DNA of 64,000 nt from assembly GCF_040396155.1 (NCBI RefSeq), contig NZ_JBEBOY010000011.1, forward strand, positions 34,067-98,066, in the 5' to 3' direction. Below the pieces are notes generated by a model that was not told the DNA's origin, did not search any database, and saw only the letters and a program-made list of their open reading frames with translations. This document shows positions 62,747-64,000 of this stretch, piece after piece (the stretch's first letter is position 1; every line of letters starts with the position of its first letter). The DNA is from Tissierella praeacuta_A (GTDB taxonomy: Bacteria > Bacillota > Clostridia > Tissierellales > Tissierellaceae). The translations under genes were made by a program, and so were the position numbers.

Positions 62747-62780
62747 AGACCAGATGAACTAAATCTTCTGGTCTTTTATA
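62745..62780. terminator. Bidirectional terminator
   Basis: Perfect 10-base arms (62745-62754 and 62767-62776) between convergent degU and LysR genes. Confidence 0.85.
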
Positions 62781-63670
62781 AATTCTAAAACATAATTTTT
62801 AAAAGCTTCACTAAGTGGAGAGAGTTGTCTATTTTTATGGAAAGCAAAGTAAAACTTTCTAATAAAATCCAAGTCTTCAACATAGAAAACTTTGTACTTA
62901 CCAAGTGCTATATCAGTTTTTACAGCCTTTTCAGATAAGAAACTAACGCCTATACCAAGAGAAACCAATTCTTTAATTGCTTCCGTATCTTCTACATAAG
63001 CAGCTATATTTAATTTGTTCATAGGAAGCTTAGATTTCTCAAGTATATTTTCAACCAAAGATCTAGTACCAGATCCTTCTTCTCTAAATATGATTTTTTC
63101 TTTAAATAATATATCCTTGCTAATATAAGAAAAATTATCTCCAGGAAAATCTGGAGAGTCAGGAGTAACTAAAACTAACCTATCCTCCATTAAATCAATA
63201 TACTTTATATTGTTTGAAGGAAATTTTGCACCTAGAATACCAAAATCAGTTTCTCCATCTAATATTCCCCGTATAACTTTTTTAGAATCTTTATCTCCTA
63301 TAGTAAATGATACATCAGGGTAAGTATTTAAAAAGTTTTTGATTATAATAGGAAGTAAATACTTTCTAGGAACAGAACTTGAATAGATATGTAAGTGTCC
63401 CTGTATCTTACCCTGATAGGAAGCTAAATCAAATTTTGCCATTTCGCAGGAGTTTAATATGTTTATAGCATATTTATATAATAAATTACCTGCGTCTGTT
63501 AATGTGATTTTCTTTCCAAATCTATTTATCAATATAGTACCAAGCTCTTTCTCTAAATTTTGAATATGATTAGTCACAGTAGGCTGAGTAATAAAAAGCT
63601 TTTCAGCTGCTTTAGAAAAACTCTTTAGTTTTGTGACTTCAACAAATGTTTCTAATTGCCTAAAATCCAT
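62759..63670 (-). CDS. LysR-family regulator (CysL/selenium-associated type)
   Basis: 303 residues: HTH FSKAAEKLFITQPTVTNHIQNLEKELG and effector domain with LHIYSSSVPRKYLLPIIIKNF, DFGILGAKF, FREEGSGTRSLVE and GIGVSFLSEKAV. The effector region resembles CysL and the LysR proteins often found beside selenium metabolism genes; the neighbour that would decide this lies beyond the window. ATG 63670 follows AGAGGTGATGGA. Confidence 0.87.
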   Translation of the reverse strand: MDFRQLETFVEVTKLKSFSKAAEKLFITQPTVTNHIQNLEKELGTILINRFGKKITLTDAGNLLYKYAINILNSCEMAKFDLASYQGKIQGHLHIYSSSVPRKYLLPIIIKNFLNTYPDVSFTIGDKDSKKVIRGILDGETDFGILGAKFPSNNIKYIDLMEDRLVLVTPDSPDFPGDNFSYISKDILFKEKIIFREEGSGTRSLVENILEKSKLPMNKLNIAAYVEDTEAIKELVSLGIGVSFLSEKAVKTDIALGKYKVFYVEDLDFIRKFYFAFHKNRQLSPLSEAFKNYVLEFIKDQKI

Positions 63671-64000
63671 TCCATCACCTCTTTTAAATTATTACTCCAA
63701 CTCTATTGTAACAAATAATACATATAAATCTACAATTATTCTAACAAAGATATAAAAAAAATTACAATATAAAATATCTATGAAGCAAAGTTCAACTATT
63801 GATTTAAACAATATACTATATATTTTATATTATAAAATGAGAAAATAATTATTGACAAAGATATAAAAATGATATATAGTTATATATTGTCAGTGTTAGA
63901 ATTTTTTACTTGTTTTTTAGCTTATATAATAGAAGATTTGATAGGAAATAAAGATTTGAAAAAAGTTCAAAAAAACAGTTGACAACTCTTGGAAAAGAGA
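63671..64000 (+). promoter_or_regulatory. AT-rich region with promoter at the window end
   Basis: No gene seen. A good plus-strand promoter occurs at TTGACA 63852-63857, 17 bp, TATAGT 63875-63880. A second TTGACA lies at 63974-63979, 21 bases before the window edge, so its -10 would be at or just past the edge. The products lie outside the window. Confidence 0.6.

Noticed and set aside
1..64000. Search for CRISPR arrays, phage modules, restriction-modification or toxin-antitoxin defence genes
   Set aside because: No regularly spaced repeats and no recognisable proteins of these systems appear in the translated sequence.

Overview
The window reads as chromosome of a very AT-rich, low-GC Gram-positive anaerobe of the Clostridia/Tissierellia type. 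This rests on strong purine-rich ribosome binding sites, frequent TTG/GTG starts, T-box, TPP and lysine riboswitch leaders, LytTR/GHKL and DegS/DegU two-component systems, small YtrA-type GntR regulation, lipoproteins with Gram-positive lipoboxes, and the histidine route ending in formiminotransferase. The species is not determinable from sequence reading alone. No rRNA or tRNA gene, phage, CRISPR array or intact insertion sequence was seen.

Layout. 1-354: relic of a DEDDh exonuclease. 640-4460: thiamine salvage operon thiD-cytX-thiM-thiE behind two tandem TPP riboswitch/terminator units. 4500-5910: MerR-family regulator with its promoter and a convergent small membrane protein. 6486-9673: PrsA foldase, then a T-box-controlled second-type methionyl-tRNA synthetase. 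10101-11123: CwlD-like amidase followed by two gene relics. 11381-15398: AgrC/AgrA-like signalling genes, divergent from a decayed agrB, an AgrD-like peptide gene that lacks the expected cysteine, a second small ORF and a secreted subtilisin. 15500-19518: zinc operon zur-(small Cys/His membrane protein)-znuA-znuC-znuB-lipoprotein behind a Zur/Fur-type box. 19823-23556: TetR regulator, a radical-SAM-like protein without cluster cysteines, a tnpB relic and an intact radical SAM protein. 23861-27225: threonine-synthase-like enzyme, then a GntR-ABC transporter operon. 27355-31278: PAP2 phosphatase, then a lysine riboswitch controlling an amino acid permease and a YtcJ-like amidohydrolase. 31507-35127: ECF sigma factor with its DUF4179-type partner and small stress/resistance-type proteins. 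35317-37660: large membrane protein with an alkaline-phosphatase-superfamily domain. 38077-43458: LysR, group II decarboxylase, C45 hydrolase, YbaK and a second LysR. 43767-48163: DASS transporter, membrane-anchored secreted protein, ApgM-like phosphomutase, CBS protein. 48283-54048: FtsH paralogue, probable 6S RNA, PHP phosphatase, YtxH and DUF948 proteins, lipid kinase, MarR. 54252-60207: histidine utilisation operon hutH-hutU-ftcD-hutI behind a possible leader-peptide attenuator. 60458-63670: CheW, DegS, DegU and a LysR.

Functional themes are nutrient salvage under RNA or repressor control (thiamine by TPP, zinc by Zur, lysine by the L-box, methionyl-tRNA charging by a T-box), amino acid catabolism (histidine to glutamate), and envelope or signalling functions. 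The most unusual items are the agr locus with a broken signal-producing arm but an apparently intact receptor arm, the cysteine-less radical SAM homologue beside its intact relative, the metG leader whose apparent specifier is AUC, and the DASS/ApgM-like operon whose phosphomutase has threonine at the usual nucleophilic serine.
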